From assembly GCA_023392595.1 (NCBI GenBank), contig JAEVYU010000061.1, positions 62,001-126,000 on the forward strand: 64,000 bases of DNA, in the 5' to 3' direction. This DNA is from Bacillota bacterium (GTDB taxonomy: Bacteria > Bacillota > UBA4882 > UBA8346). Positions within the stretch are counted from its first letter, which is position 1. The number at the start of each line of letters is the position of its first letter. The notes under the pieces are model-generated. The model saw only the letters and a list, made by a program, of their open reading frames with translations, did no database searches and had not been told where the DNA came from. The position numbers and the translations under genes were made by a program. This document shows positions 17,842 through 26,832 of this stretch, piece after piece.

Positions 17842-18432
17842 CTACCTGAACAAATAACTCTGCACTCCGGTCATTACCATGTGCACCGCGATTACAGCCA
17901 GCAACAGACCGGATAAACGTTCCAGCGCCACCAATAACCGGGCCGGGATTAATGTCCCCATAAAGACTCCCACCACTAAAAGAACTGCGGTCGCAAGCCA
18001 AGCCAGCCCCATCATGGTTAACCCCACAAAAGGTTGGGCTGCCGACTGGGCGGCCATGATCATCACCGTAGCCAAAGCGGATGGACCGACAATCAACGGT
18101 ATTGCCATCGGTACAATAAAGGGTTCACTCTGCTCCTCCTTGGCACTGGTAAGGCGTTCGTCCGGAAATACCAGCCGTAAGGCGATAATCCCCAAAACCA
18201 CCCCCCCGCAGATCTTCAGATCCGAGGGCCCAATCTCCAGGATATTCAAAAACCACGGACCCACAGCATAGAAAACCGTTAAAAGCAGCAGGGAAATGAC
18301 TAATTCACGGATTACGATCTTCAAATGGCGTTTGGGATCGACATGGGTTAGAAGTCCCAGCACCACCGGGAGGTTTCCAAAAGGGTCCAGTACAAAAAAG
18401 AGGGTAATCGCCAGGGGTAAGGTTTGCATCAT
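17842..18432 (-). CDS. MarC-family integral membrane protein
   Basis: A 196-residue protein with six predicted transmembrane helices. Family landmarks are FFVLDPFGNLPVVLGLL at the N-terminus, GGVVLGIIALRLVF in the middle, and PLIVGPSALATVMIMAAQ followed by GLLLAVIAVHMVMTGV at the end. MarC proteins were once linked to multiple antibiotic resistance but their transport role is unproven. The ATG at 18432 after GGAG is preferred to an in-frame GTG two codons upstream that overlaps the ribosome site. It is convergent with map and stands alone. Confidence 0.92.
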   Translation of the reverse strand: MMQTLPLAITLFFVLDPFGNLPVVLGLLTHVDPKRHLKIVIRELVISLLLLTVFYAVGPWFLNILEIGPSDLKICGGVVLGIIALRLVFPDERLTSAKEEQSEPFIVPMAIPLIVGPSALATVMIMAAQSAAQPFVGLTMMGLAWLATAVLLVVGVFMGTLIPARLLVALERLSGLLLAVIAVHMVMTGVQSYLFR

Positions 18433-18563
18433 GATCACTCCAAAGTATGAATATAAAAGAAAAGATTCTCCCGTTTCCGGAGAGAACCTCTTTTCGCATG
18501 AAAAGAAATATTCAATGGAAAAAATTCATTGAAACGTAAGATACAACAGGCGCCTGAAACAGT

Positions 18564-18719
18564 TTATCTTACCTTATTCAGCACGTTTTTCCTTTCGACA
18601 AGTTCCGTATCGAGCTGAACTTGTATCTTCCTCCGGTTATGTTCGATTTTTTCAATGAGCCTTTTCACGGCAATCCGGCCCATTCTCTGCTTATAAACGT
18701 GCAAGGTAGTCAGCGGGGA
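18564..18719 (-). pseudogene. Decayed LacI-family regulator, C-terminal fragment
   Basis: Fifty-one codons on the minus strand read LTTLHVYKQRMGRIAVKRL and onward to QVQLDTELVERKNV, which is the conserved C-terminal part of LacI/PurR-type sugar regulators. Directly upstream is an in-frame TGA (18720-18722) and then the stop of the sulfatase gene; no DNA-binding domain or ligand-binding core remains, and no start codon or ribosome site is present. It lies just downstream of the sugar-uptake and sulfatase operon on the same strand, so it is probably the relic of a former operon regulator, or of one at this border. Too short to be listed as a normal gene. Confidence 0.8.
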
Positions 18720-18739
18720 TCAATCCCGATTCACTCTCG

Positions 18740-20233
18740 TTAGTGCAGGCCCCGAACATTAAAATCATTTATAATTCTTGCCTTTTCCAACTCAGTCATT
18801 TTACGCCCCGGCTCTTTCGGGATTAACTGTCCCTCAAGAACTGCCGGATCACTTTTTCTTTCACTTAACAACTGAATCAATTTTTTCCGCCAATTACTTA
18901 ACATTTGAGGCTGAACCGACACTAAATTGTGTAATTCATCGGGATCCTCAGCAATTTGGAAAAGCAACTCACTCCCGGTGTTTTCCTCCCAAATATATTT
19001 CCAGGAGCCATCCGTGAGCATGAATAAACGCTCTCCAACTTTTCCATGTTCTCCCAAAAACACTTCCCGAACCTTCTCTCTACTCCCTTTAACCAGCGGC
19101 AGCAAACTACAGCCATCGATTTTTTCAGGAATGCCAGCCCCGGCAATATCTAAAATCGTCGGCATGATATCCTGGAGACCGACCACCGCGCTATTGCTCT
19201 GTCCCGGAACCCATCCAGCCCCTATCAGTTGATCCAGATCACCCCGGGGCGGCGGCGTGATAATCAGAGGAACATTACAAGCCCCCTTCATAAAATTACG
19301 TTTAGCCCACAAGCCATGATCCCCCATACTGTCTCCATGATCCGAGGCAAAGACAAACCAGGTATTATCCAGTAATCCGGCCTCACGGATAGTACCGATT
19401 ATAATATTGATCCAGCGGTCAACTTGGGACATTAACGCAAAATACCCACGATACGCCTGGTCAATCCGGTGAAGTGTCTGACTCTCGCTGCTCCATTCGG
19501 CGATAATCCGTTGATGCATCAGAGGCTGATATTCTTTCTCCCAATCTCCAAATAACGGCTCAGGCATTGTCTCTTTTTCATAAATATACAAATCACGCAA
19601 CAACGGCATAAATGGCGGATGCGGCGAGGTGAAAGAAACCCACAAAAACTGCGGTCGGGTCCAATCCCGCCGTTTAATGGCTTTACAAGCCTCGCGTCCA
19701 ATCCATTCCGTCGGATGTAAATGATCGGGGAGGTGCCAGGGTCTCATGGTGATAGAATTATTGGCGATGCCGCAAGTCCAGGCTTCTCCGGGATACCCTT
19801 GTTCGGCCAGCCACTCCTCATAATCGCCGTAACCGCGGTCTTCATTTTGGGTTATTCCCAAGCGACGGCCTTCTTCGCAAATCAGCATGCTTTCAAAACC
19901 ATGATGATCCCGTTCCGGATAGACATGCATCTTACCAACCGCCCGGGTTTGGTAACCAGCTTCCGTCATCAAACGGGGCAAAGTCTCACGCACCGGAATC
20001 TTAAAGCCTTCCTGATAATAAGTCAATCCCAGACTATGCCCGGTAAGTCCGGTTAAAATGGTCTGCCGGGCCGGAATACATACCGGTGTTGATGAATAAC
20101 TTTGGGTAAAGCGGGTTCCCCGCGCGGCCAAAAAATCAATATGTGGAGTTTGGATCACGGGATTTCCGGCACAACCCAGAAAATCCGCCCGTAAATGGTC
20201 GCAAGTAATAAAGATGATATTGGGTTGCGGCAT
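18740..20233 (-). CDS. Type I sulfatase (cytoplasmic)
   Basis: A 497-residue sulfatase of the alkaline-phosphatase superfamily. D12 and H13 in ITCDHLRADFLG are metal ligands; the formylglycine motif is C52-I-P-A-R56 followed by TILTG, and DHGDSMGDHGLWAKRNF supplies the other metal ligands. The Cys form needs conversion by a formylglycine-generating or radical-SAM maturase, none of which is in the window. There is no signal peptide, so desulfation should occur in the cytoplasm after uptake. The gene ends the operon of MCP, YesM/YesN, binding protein and permeases, beginning 26 bases after the last permease. The substrate is likely a sulfated oligosaccharide (inference from context). Confidence 0.93.
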   Translation of the reverse strand: MPQPNIIFITCDHLRADFLGCAGNPVIQTPHIDFLAARGTRFTQSYSSTPVCIPARQTILTGLTGHSLGLTYYQEGFKIPVRETLPRLMTEAGYQTRAVGKMHVYPERDHHGFESMLICEEGRRLGITQNEDRGYGDYEEWLAEQGYPGEAWTCGIANNSITMRPWHLPDHLHPTEWIGREACKAIKRRDWTRPQFLWVSFTSPHPPFMPLLRDLYIYEKETMPEPLFGDWEKEYQPLMHQRIIAEWSSESQTLHRIDQAYRGYFALMSQVDRWINIIIGTIREAGLLDNTWFVFASDHGDSMGDHGLWAKRNFMKGACNVPLIITPPPRGDLDQLIGAGWVPGQSNSAVVGLQDIMPTILDIAGAGIPEKIDGCSLLPLVKGSREKVREVFLGEHGKVGERLFMLTDGSWKYIWEENTGSELLFQIAEDPDELHNLVSVQPQMLSNWRKKLIQLLSERKSDPAVLEGQLIPKEPGRKMTELEKARIINDFNVRGLH

Positions 20234-20258
20234 TTTTTTATTCTCACTCCCTTACATA

Positions 20259-21119
20259 TTACTTAATTCCGGAACTGGCCAAACCTTTGATAAAGAACTT
20301 CTGGGCAAAGATAAACAACAAGATCAGAGGGAGGATAACGACTGTAGTGGCAGCCATCAGCAATTCCCATTGGACAACTTCGTTTTTATACATCGTCAAT
20401 GCCAACTGAGCGGTTCTCATATTCTCGGAGTTGGTGATTACCAACGGCCAGATATAATCATTCCAAACCGTGGTCAGTTTGATCACGCCCAGACTGGCGA
20501 ATAGCGGGCCACTCAGCGGGAGAAAAATTTTAAAATAAGTTTTCCAGAGAGAACAGCCGTCTAATTCTGAGGCTTCATCCAACTCCTTGGGAAAATTCAA
20601 ATAAAATTGCCGACATAAAAAGATACCGAATGCTCCGGCCATCTGGTTAATCATCAGACCTGGGTAGGTATTAATCCATCCGGTGCCGCCCATTCCCAGC
20701 CAGTTATTACCTCCAGCGAAAGGTATGATTTTCATAATCAAAAAAACCGGAACCATGGTGACTTGAGCGGGAAGCATCAAGCCTAACATCACACTCATGA
20801 ATAAAACGTTTTTAAAACGAAACTCCGTCCGGGCAAAGGCGTATCCGGCCATGGAATTAAAAAACAAACTAAAAACCGTTACCACAGTTGTGACAAAAAA
20901 CGAATTAAACATATACCGAGCCCAATTTCCTGAAGCCATTGCTTTGGCGAAATTATCAAAGCGCCATTCTTTGGGAATGAAATGAAATACCGGTGAATTA
21001 ACCTCGGCGGAACTTTTCAAGGCCGTCGAAAGCATCATTAAAAACGGAACCAACATCATCACAGAACAGGCCAACAATACCAGACCCAAGATCAAAGTGC
21101 TCCATTTAATATGTTTCAT
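20259..21119 (-). CDS. Sugar ABC transporter permease (MalG-type)
   Basis: A CUT1-family inner-membrane permease of 286 residues with six helices and the EAA loop (FPKELDEASELDGCSLWKTY, then FLPLSGPL) that contacts the ATPase. The N-terminus is LILGLVLLACSVMMLVPFLMML. It pairs with the MalF-type permease encoded 13 bases upstream. No ATPase gene lies in the operon, so a shared MsmX/UgpC-like ATPase elsewhere must energise it, as is common for Bacillota CUT1 importers. An ATG two codons further upstream (21125) is also possible. Confidence 0.94.
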   Translation of the reverse strand: MKHIKWSTLILGLVLLACSVMMLVPFLMMLSTALKSSAEVNSPVFHFIPKEWRFDNFAKAMASGNWARYMFNSFFVTTVVTVFSLFFNSMAGYAFARTEFRFKNVLFMSVMLGLMLPAQVTMVPVFLIMKIIPFAGGNNWLGMGGTGWINTYPGLMINQMAGAFGIFLCRQFYLNFPKELDEASELDGCSLWKTYFKIFLPLSGPLFASLGVIKLTTVWNDYIWPLVITNSENMRTAQLALTMYKNEVVQWELLMAATTVVILPLILLFIFAQKFFIKGLASSGIK

Positions 21120-21132
21120 GACCATCCATCCT

Positions 21133-22026
21133 TTAGCTCATTCCCAGGTCGTTACCCTGGTTGCCATATTTAAAGTTGGTAAAAGTTAATGTAACACAAA
21201 TAATCAATAATACCGTACCCATTGACGAGGCATAACCCATTTGGAACTGGGAAAAAGCCCGTTCAAAAATCTGGTGTACAATCGTCGTGGTAGCGTTCAA
21301 AGGCCCCCCCTGGGTCATCACGTTCACTTGATCAAATACACTAAACGACTGAACACACGCAATGACGAACAAGAAAAAAGTGGTTGGCTTTAACATTGGA
21401 ATCGTGATTTTAAAAAATTGTCCTATGCTAGAAGCGCCGTCTATCTTGGCCGCTTCGTATATGTAATCGGGAATTTGCTGCAATCCTGCCAAATAAATAA
21501 TCATGTTATACCCGATAAGTTTCCAGACACTCATAAAAATAATGCTGGGCAAAGCTAATTTCATATCAAACAACCAACGTTGACCCGGCAATCCCACATA
21601 CTTCAAAGCCTGATTAAATAAGCCCAATGTCGGATCGTAAATCCAAAGCCATACAATTGAAATAGAAACCATGGAAGTCACGTTGGGCATGTAAAAGGCA
21701 ATCCGATGAAACCGTTGCCCGAAGACCTTCCGATTTAGCAAAACCGCTATGATTAATCCTAATGCGATTTGCGGGATAATTACAAACACAGCATAGATAA
21801 AAGTATTCTTAGCCGCTATCAAAAAGTTCGGATCATGAACCAGGCGGACATAATTGGCAAACCCCACAAAATCCCGGGTTTTATACAAATCATAGTTGGT
21901 AAAGCTCAAATATACCGTAATGACCAGTGGAATAAAAACAAAGACAAAATAGATCAAATAACTAGGGAAAATCATCCAAAAAGCGCCAGCAGATCTACGT
22001 TTATTCTTGGTTTTTCCATTTCGCAT
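21133..22026 (-). CDS. Sugar ABC transporter permease (MalF-type)
   Basis: A 297-residue CUT1 permease with six helices and the EAA motif (IPDYIYEAAKIDGASSIGQF followed by KITIPMLKPT). The N-terminus is basic (KTKNKRRSAGAFWMIFPSYL), typical of the family. The ATG follows GAGGGATTAACA. It lies between the binding-protein gene (64 bases upstream, with an intervening stem-loop) and the MalG-type permease. Together they form the membrane channel of the predicted sulfated-sugar importer. Confidence 0.95.
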   Translation of the reverse strand: MRNGKTKNKRRSAGAFWMIFPSYLIYFVFVFIPLVITVYLSFTNYDLYKTRDFVGFANYVRLVHDPNFLIAAKNTFIYAVFVIIPQIALGLIIAVLLNRKVFGQRFHRIAFYMPNVTSMVSISIVWLWIYDPTLGLFNQALKYVGLPGQRWLFDMKLALPSIIFMSVWKLIGYNMIIYLAGLQQIPDYIYEAAKIDGASSIGQFFKITIPMLKPTTFFLFVIACVQSFSVFDQVNVMTQGGPLNATTTIVHQIFERAFSQFQMGYASSMGTVLLIICVTLTFTNFKYGNQGNDLGMS

Positions 22027-22050
22027 TGTTAATCCCTCATTTAATTTTTG

Positions 22051-22079
22051 TGGGGTATTGAATTTCCTTCAATACCCCA
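22051..22079. terminator. Intercistronic stem-loop after the binding-protein gene
   Basis: TGGGGTATTGAA (22051-22062) and TTCAATACCCCA (22068-22079) form a perfect 12-bp stem with a five-base loop between the binding-protein and permease genes. On the transcribed strand it is followed only by CAAAAATT, so it is more likely a stabiliser or leaky attenuator that lets the binding protein be made in excess than a full terminator. Confidence 0.75.
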
Positions 22080-22090
22080 CTTTTTTGACC

Positions 22091-23365
22091 TTACTTCATG
22101 TTTGAAGCTTTAATCTCCGCTTGCAACAAATCTAAATTATCCTTTAATGCTTGTTTCGGGTTTTTCATACCGTAAAAGGCTTCCTGTTGCGCCTGAGGTA
22201 GATATTTATAAACGTATAACTGAGACCATAAAGTTTTGGGAGCGCCTTGCCCGACGCTGATCGCATCCAAAAGCACCTTATTGATGAACGGATCATCGTT
22301 AGCATATTGTTCCTGTAAGGATTTCCGGACAACCGGGCATTTGGTGGTTTTGTAACGATTCCACATCTCCTGTTTATTCATTATGAATTGGATCAATTCC
22401 CAGGACTCTTTTTTATGTTTACTTTCGGAACTAATGAAAAGTAATTCGCATCCGCTCCAGATAGCGGCTTTTTTCCTTTTCATGTTGATGAAACCGATCT
22501 TATCTTTCAAAGACGGATCATTTTTTAGCAATTGGGCAATCCAGGTCGGTTGAACAATCGACATAGCCGCTTTATTCACAGCAAAGAGGCTCTGTTGGTT
22601 TTCACGGTCCTTGGTTTGTTCGATCGCAACTTGTTTGTTCTTAAAGAGGTCGGCGAGAAAGGTCAAGGCTTCGACATATCCGGCGTCATCAAAAGTAGGA
22701 TTGCCGTTTTTATCCACGAAATTTCCACCGGCTTGAAAAGCAAAGGGCTGCAAAAATTTAATCTCATCAATCGGCATGTTTAAACCGGCGCGGGTCACGA
22801 TTTTGCCATCGCGTTTGGTCAGTTTTACGGCATCAGCAGCCAATTCCTGCCAATTTGTCGGAGGCTTCTCCGGATCTAAACCGGCTTCTTTAAAGAAGTC
22901 TTTCCGGTAAGCGAAAACAGCGGGCGTCGGGTAAATACCCAAACCATAGATTTTCTTTTTATAACGGCCCATTTCATAAACGTTATCTAGAATGTCGTTT
23001 TTGTCTTTCCACCGGGAAATATAGCTATCCAAGGGTTCATACTGCCCTTTTTCAGCCCGTATCGCTATAGAGTTTAACGCATGGTGAATAATATCCGGGC
23101 TGGTGTCACTGGCATATGCAGTATTCAGTTTGGTATCAATGGCATTCCCGAAGGGCGCTTCAGCAAACTCAATCTTGATGTTAGGATGTGTAGCTTCATA
23201 TTCCTTAAATAAATTCAAGTAATAATCGTGCCAGATAATATCGTTGCCGCCTTTCCAGAACTTTAAGACAATTTGATTATCTGCGTTCGTAATACTGGAG
23301 CCTGCAACTGCGATCAGTGTAATCAACATCACAACAATCAGCATTGCCCATCTTCTTTTTCCCAT
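22091..23365 (-). CDS. Extracellular sugar-binding protein of the ABC importer
   Basis: A 424-residue family 1 solute-binding protein (COG1653 type). The ATG at 23365 with AGGGAGG upstream is preferred; a longer frame to 23437 has no ribosome site. The signal sequence WAMLIVVMLITLIAVAGSSI ends near TNA-DN, and no lipobox cysteine follows, unlike the lipoprotein binding proteins of monoderm Bacillota; this fits a soluble periplasmic protein in a diderm cell. The mature start IVLKFWKGGNDIIWHDYYL and the EYEATHPNIKIEF motif are typical. First transport gene after the YesN regulator (137-base gap). Confidence 0.94.
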   Translation of the reverse strand: MGKRRWAMLIVVMLITLIAVAGSSITNADNQIVLKFWKGGNDIIWHDYYLNLFKEYEATHPNIKIEFAEAPFGNAIDTKLNTAYASDTSPDIIHHALNSIAIRAEKGQYEPLDSYISRWKDKNDILDNVYEMGRYKKKIYGLGIYPTPAVFAYRKDFFKEAGLDPEKPPTNWQELAADAVKLTKRDGKIVTRAGLNMPIDEIKFLQPFAFQAGGNFVDKNGNPTFDDAGYVEALTFLADLFKNKQVAIEQTKDRENQQSLFAVNKAAMSIVQPTWIAQLLKNDPSLKDKIGFINMKRKKAAIWSGCELLFISSESKHKKESWELIQFIMNKQEMWNRYKTTKCPVVRKSLQEQYANDDPFINKVLLDAISVGQGAPKTLWSQLYVYKYLPQAQQEAFYGMKNPKQALKDNLDLLQAEIKASNMK

Positions 23366-23501
23366 CGAATAAGCCTCCCTAATCAAATTTCGATTGCTTT
23401 CATTATAAAAAATAAAATACCAAAATGGAATTAACAATAATAATGTCTTTTTTACTTTTTTTCAGATCTTCTTTTAAAACCCTATCGAAGTATTCAAAAT
23501 T

Positions 23502-25025
23502 TCAGATTTTTTTACTTATATTCAGTTGCCGGAAGCTATTTCGATAATCAATCGGTGTCTTACCCGTAAACTTCTTAAAAATGCGGGAAAAATAGCTCAT
23601 ATTAGGATAACCCACTTGTTCAGCGATCTCGTACAACTTTAAATCAGACGAACTCAATAACTCTTTGGCTTTTTCCAATCTCAGCTCCGTAAGGTAGAAG
23701 CTAAAATTTTCCCCGGTTTCATTTTTAAAAAGCTGGCATAAATAATTCGGATTGACGTGAACATTTGAAGCGACTTCATGGAGGGAAATCCCTTCACAAC
23801 AATGTTCCTGGATGTAGCGCAAGGTGTCTTTGACAACGGCTGAATAATTATTTTCCGGGATAACCATCAGGTTAACCAGTTTTTCCGAAGTTTCGAGCAC
23901 TCCCTGTTGAAGATCTACAAAAAAGCCCTTTTCCATCAGATTTTCCAAATCCAGCTCCCCAATCTGATGGCCGTTCCCTGCCGAACGCACTCTTGCTGAC
24001 AACATCGCTAAAATTTCACTGCAAACTAGGCGCAGATACCGGAGTTCTTCCGCGGATCCATTTTGTAAATATTCCAAAATGGAAGCGATACAATTGAGGA
24101 TCTCGGTGCCATTTCCCTGATTCACCTGTTGCAATAAATTTTTCTGCAATTCAGCAATTTTGTCTTGAAACTGGTTCCCAACCTCCTTCGACTGCATATT
24201 GTCCTTCACTAACCTGCTTGGACCATGAAAAAAACAAACCTCCATGGCACGAAAAGCTTCTTTGAAAGCCTTGGGCAGATTATCCAGATTAGTATAGGAC
24301 TGGCTCATCCCAACAGCACAACCTAATCTTTCTTGAAGCTTTTCTATATATTGATTTTTCTCCCAAGTCGCTAAATCCTGATTGATGATTCCCAGCAGCC
24401 ACCATTGATTGAGCCTGCTTTTAATCCGGAGAAAATCTCCGATGGTGGTTTGCTTGATGAATGCATCGTCCAATTCGACCAACTTTTGACTTAAACTGAC
24501 AGCAAACACGGCATAAGTCCGGTTTGTAAGATCCATGCCGGCTTGCAGTAATTTATCATTGATTTCTTCCTGACTCATCCCGTCTTTGGGTGAATCCAAG
24601 AGCAAGAAAATGTCCTTACGGCCATTATTTTTGCTGTTTTGTTCCCGGCGTTTTTGTTCCAACCGTTCCAATAACTCCAGGATATCTTGATCCTGAACTT
24701 CAACTTTAGGAATATAATCAAAGGCTCCAAGCTTTATAGCCTCACGGGCCAAAGCGAATTCAGTATAACAAGTTAAAATGACAATATCCGTTTCCGGGGC
24801 TCTGGCTTTCAACCGCTTGATGAATTCAAAACCATCCATGACCGGCATTTTAATATCGGTTATCACCAGATCGGGATGAGATTGTTCGAAAGCGTTCAGG
24901 GCTTCCAAGCCATTCGAAGCTTCACCGACGATTTGATAATCCCCTGAGCTCTTTTCGATGCAAAATCGAAACCATTGACGAATCGGTTTCTCATCATCCA
25001 CAATCATGATTTTCAAAAAAGCCAC
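23502..25025 (-). CDS. YesN-type response regulator (REC + AraC HTH)
   Basis: A 507-residue regulator. Residues 1-125 are a receiver domain with D10/D11, phospho-acceptor D57 (VITDIKMPVMDGF) and the T/K switch residues further on. The middle, roughly 140-390, is a variable domain, and the last 100 residues form an AraC-type double helix-turn-helix (EKAKELLSSSDLKLYEIAEQ followed by VGYPNMSYFSRIFKKFTGKT). It is expected to activate the downstream importer and sulfatase genes when phosphorylated by the YesM-like kinase, whose gene overlaps it by 32 bases. The start is GTG after AAAGGAC. Confidence 0.95.
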   Translation of the reverse strand: MAFLKIMIVDDEKPIRQWFRFCIEKSSGDYQIVGEASNGLEALNAFEQSHPDLVITDIKMPVMDGFEFIKRLKARAPETDIVILTCYTEFALAREAIKLGAFDYIPKVEVQDQDILELLERLEQKRREQNSKNNGRKDIFLLLDSPKDGMSQEEINDKLLQAGMDLTNRTYAVFAVSLSQKLVELDDAFIKQTTIGDFLRIKSRLNQWWLLGIINQDLATWEKNQYIEKLQERLGCAVGMSQSYTNLDNLPKAFKEAFRAMEVCFFHGPSRLVKDNMQSKEVGNQFQDKIAELQKNLLQQVNQGNGTEILNCIASILEYLQNGSAEELRYLRLVCSEILAMLSARVRSAGNGHQIGELDLENLMEKGFFVDLQQGVLETSEKLVNLMVIPENNYSAVVKDTLRYIQEHCCEGISLHEVASNVHVNPNYLCQLFKNETGENFSFYLTELRLEKAKELLSSSDLKLYEIAEQVGYPNMSYFSRIFKKFTGKTPIDYRNSFRQLNISKKI

Positions 25026-26814
25026 CGTCCTTTGGGGGAATCACTACCGCAGGTAAACGCAACCATGCTGTAGTTCCCTGATTCAGCACGCTGCCGATTT
25101 TCAACCCATACCCCGGGCCAAAGTTGAGAACCAGCCGTTGATGTACATTCACAACCCCAATTTTACTAAATGTCCGCTCTGACGGTTTTCCCATTTGCCA
25201 TAATAAACTAAGTTGTTCTTCCGTCATCCCTACCCCATTATCACTGACTTCTATGATTAAATCATTGTCTTGCCGCTTGCCGGTGATTACAATCCGGCCT
25301 TTATCAACCTTCGGTTCTATGCCGTGGAAAATCGCATTTTCAACCATGGGTTGCAAAATCAATTTGGGGATCTGAAATTCAAGTAATTTTTCAGGAAATT
25401 CCAGCTTGAGCTCAAATTTATCCGGATAACGCACTTGTTGGATTAAAACATAGTCTTTTAAAATTGCCAATTCTTCCCGAAGCGTAATGAGTTCATCACT
25501 ATTGCCAATGGTTCTTTGTAATAAACGCCCCAAAGCCAGCAACATGGCCTGAGCGCCCTTGTTTTCCCCCATTTCGACCATGAAACGAATGGAAGTCAAG
25601 GTATTATATAAAAAATGGGGATTAATCTCTGCCTGTAGGAATTCCAATTCAAGTTGGCGTTTTAAGCGGCACTGTTCTTGAAGATCCTTTAACAGGTGTT
25701 GAATCTGATCCACCATCTGATTAAAACCATCACTCAAATCTCCGATTTCATCCGAACTGCGAACTTCGGATACAGCCTGTAAATTCCCGCCTTCAACCTC
25801 CCGCATGGCAGAATGTAATTGCCGGATCGGCAGGCTAATCCGCCGCGCCTGAACGTAAGAAAAAACAAATCCAAACATCAGGCAAAAGATCAACAATCCG
25901 AGAATTAAATATTTCATTTTCTGTTTCATAGAAACCAACAAGCGATCCACGGAAACTTCTTCCACCAAAAACCATCCCGCTTTAGGGATGGGTAAATAAC
26001 TGTAAAGTAATTTACGATTTCCCTTTACTTGGGTAAAATTGCCCGAAAACCGCTGTTTTCTGATACGCCGCCAATTTCCTTCTTCGCTAATATTCCTGCC
26101 GAGTCGAACCGAGTCAGAGTCAGAAACGATCTTTCCCCATTGATCCACCACATAAATGTGATGACCTTCCCCTAATGCGCTTTGATAGGTATTCCGGATC
26201 ACTTTCTCATCCACATTCAATAACAGTATCCCTATAGGTTTATCACTATAATAATCTTTCATTAACCGGGCTGCTGAAAAAACATTTTTATCCTCACCAT
26301 AACCCAGCCGATCATTAAATGTGCTGACCCATAAAATTTTGCCGTTTTTTCGGCTGATTTCAGAAAACCAGGGATGTTTCCCGATACTGCTAAAATTATA
26401 AAGGTCATTAATCCAAGAAGTGTATGCTTTGCCTTTAAAGGAATAGAGCACCGTATAATAATCCAAGGTATCGAAGGAATAGGTATTTTGTGAAAAGATC
26501 TCCAGAACCCGACTCGCTTCGGTCAGCCGCTGGTAAGAGTCCCCGGAGGGAGGCCTCCGGATAATATTGTTAAGATCATCGTTAAAATACAAAAGATTGG
26601 AGGCAGAAGTAATTTCATCAATGATCCCATTTAAATTGCGCCCAACCTGTTCCAACACTTCCAACCTGGATTGACCAACCTGTTGCTCAATAATCAGTTC
26701 CGATCCTTTATAGAGGGTGATTCCAATGATGCTGACAATCATCCCGATTAAAAGAAAGTAGGAGATGATTAAGCGGTGTTGGATACTGCTTTTCTGAATA
26801 AACAGGCTCTTCAA
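24994..26814 (-). CDS. YesM-type sensor histidine kinase
   Basis: A 606-residue membrane kinase. TM1 is about residues 15-35 (ISYFLLIGMIVSIIGITLY), an extracytoplasmic double-Cache-like sensor follows up to TM2 near 300 (YLILGLLIFCLMFGFVFSYV), then HAMP (REVEGGNLQAV), the His_kinase domain with the phospho-acceptor in AEINPHFLYNTLTSI, and a C-terminal HATPase with N box (PMVENAIFHG) and G1 box (EVSDNGVGMT). The pairing with the AraC-type regulator is the standard YesM/YesN arrangement for carbohydrate sensing in Bacillota. TTG start with GAGG upstream, 18 bases after the chemoreceptor stop. Confidence 0.95.
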   Translation of the reverse strand: MKSLFIQKSSIQHRLIISYFLLIGMIVSIIGITLYKGSELIIEQQVGQSRLEVLEQVGRNLNGIIDEITSASNLLYFNDDLNNIIRRPPSGDSYQRLTEASRVLEIFSQNTYSFDTLDYYTVLYSFKGKAYTSWINDLYNFSSIGKHPWFSEISRKNGKILWVSTFNDRLGYGEDKNVFSAARLMKDYYSDKPIGILLLNVDEKVIRNTYQSALGEGHHIYVVDQWGKIVSDSDSVRLGRNISEEGNWRRIRKQRFSGNFTQVKGNRKLLYSYLPIPKAGWFLVEEVSVDRLLVSMKQKMKYLILGLLIFCLMFGFVFSYVQARRISLPIRQLHSAMREVEGGNLQAVSEVRSSDEIGDLSDGFNQMVDQIQHLLKDLQEQCRLKRQLELEFLQAEINPHFLYNTLTSIRFMVEMGENKGAQAMLLALGRLLQRTIGNSDELITLREELAILKDYVLIQQVRYPDKFELKLEFPEKLLEFQIPKLILQPMVENAIFHGIEPKVDKGRIVITGKRQDNDLIIEVSDNGVGMTEEQLSLLWQMGKPSERTFSKIGVVNVHQRLVLNFGPGYGLKIGSVLNQGTTAWLRLPAVVIPPKDGGFFENHDCG

Positions 26815-26832
26815 TGAATTACCTCATGAAAA

